A DNA stretch of 64,000 bases from CALBTQ01 sp036725605 (lineage in GTDB: Bacteria > Lernaellota > Lernaellaia > Lernaellales > Lernaellaceae): assembly GCA_036725605.1 (NCBI GenBank), contig DAIMDW010000025.1:1-64000 (forward strand). The letters run 5' to 3'. A program made the position numbers and the translations under genes. Of the stretch, positions 63,661 through 64,000 are shown piece by piece (the stretch's first letter is position 1; each line of letters starts with the position of its first letter). The notes below the pieces were generated by a model. The model saw only the letters and a list, made by a program, of their open reading frames with translations. It was not told the DNA's origin and did not search any database.

Positions 63661-64000
63661 CTACTCTCTCAAGGATGCGTCAAAACGGTGTTGAAGCGTA
63701 TTCAGGATTTTACCCGTCAAACGATCCCCGTCCGCATCAGAAAGGCTCTTAAGGATGTCCTGGTAACGCATTGAAAAGGCGACGCTTTTCTTTCCGTCCG
63801 GAACACCCTTTCCGGTGTACAGATCAAAGACTTTTACCTCGGCGATTTGCTTCGGATTGACCTGTTTTATCGCCGCGATCATTTGATCCACCGGGGCGTC
63901 GGCATCGACCAAAACAGCTATATCCCTGAATATCGGCGGGAATTTGCTGATCGGTTCGATGGCCGGCACAATCCGGGCCAATTCGGCCAGCCGGTCGATT
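63661..64000 (-). CDS. pheT: phenylalanyl-tRNA synthetase beta subunit, 3' end (partial)
   Basis: The last 112 codons; the gene runs off the right edge. The FDX-ACB anticodon-binding domain is recognisable: PISKFPPIFRDIAVLVD, KVFDLYTGKGVPDGKKSVAF and a final LQHRFDASLRE. It is followed by ihfA after about 107 bases. Confidence 0.92.
   Translation of the reverse strand, partial: IDRLAELARIVPAIEPISKFPPIFRDIAVLVDADAPVDQMIAAIKQVNPKQIAEVKVFDLYTGKGVPDGKKSVAFSMRYQDILKSLSDADGDRLTGKILNTLQHRFDASLRE

Overview
The window is GC-rich, gene-dense chromosomal DNA of a Gram-negative, free-living bacterium. Kdo synthesis genes (kdsB, kdsD), an LptE-like lipoprotein, many outer-membrane beta-barrels and lipoproteins show an LPS-bearing outer membrane. 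Gene orders pheT-ihfA-merR-tRNA-Pro, surE-pcm-yqaA-nlpD-like and a six-gene Pho module suggest a deltaproteobacterium-like lineage (Myxococcota, Desulfobacterota or a related candidate phylum). The exact phylum is an inference. Several exported proteins carry Asp-triplet stalks ending in a terminal CGC or CAC, which I cannot assign to a named sorting family.

Layout. 1-1.4 kb: exported SdrD_B-like protein, with the end of a small inverted-repeat element just inside the window edge. 1.6-4.3 kb: glyoxylate shunt (isocitrate lyase and malate synthase). 4.7-16.3 kb: accessory, surface-directed region with two Asp-stalk proteins, a GT-C-like membrane protein, a large glycosidase-like lipoprotein, a repeat cluster holding a MITE-like insertion and the 3' scrap of a lost paralogue, and a coupled operon of two FadL-family porins and a beta-propeller lipoprotein. 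16.4-22.6 kb: M14 carboxypeptidase with CGC tail, kdsB-kdsD, and a coupled phospholipase C-like/kelch pair. 22.7-31.1 kb: phosphate regulon in the order phoB-phoR-porin-pstSCAB-phoU, with candidate 11-bp-phased Pho boxes at three upstream regions. 31.2-38 kb: GH31 lipoprotein, rpsT (UUG start, strong promoter), lptE-holA, small envelope genes and a PHP phosphoesterase. 38-42 kb: indolepyruvate oxidoreductase whose alpha subunit is fused to a GltD-like flavoprotein. 42.2-49.8 kb: unknown Rossmann protein, HAD phosphatase, two TrkH paralogues and TrkA. 49.8-56.3 kb: nusB and the riboflavin genes, nrdR, dCMP deaminase, rpiB, queE, apt. 56.3-59.7 kb: NlpD-like, LOG-like, YqaA-like, pcm, surE. 59.9-62.7 kb: methyltransferase fused to beta-sandwich domains. 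62.7-64 kb: tRNA-Pro, MerR regulator, ihfA and the 3' end of pheT.

Most genes lie on the minus strand in tightly coupled operons (many ATGA stop/start overlaps). The most unusual items are the Asp-stalk/CGC proteins, the MITE inside a tandem array beside a gene remnant, the putative Pho box, the IorA-GltD fusion and the methyltransferase-Wzt_C-like fusion. All identifications come from reading motifs; no database search was run.
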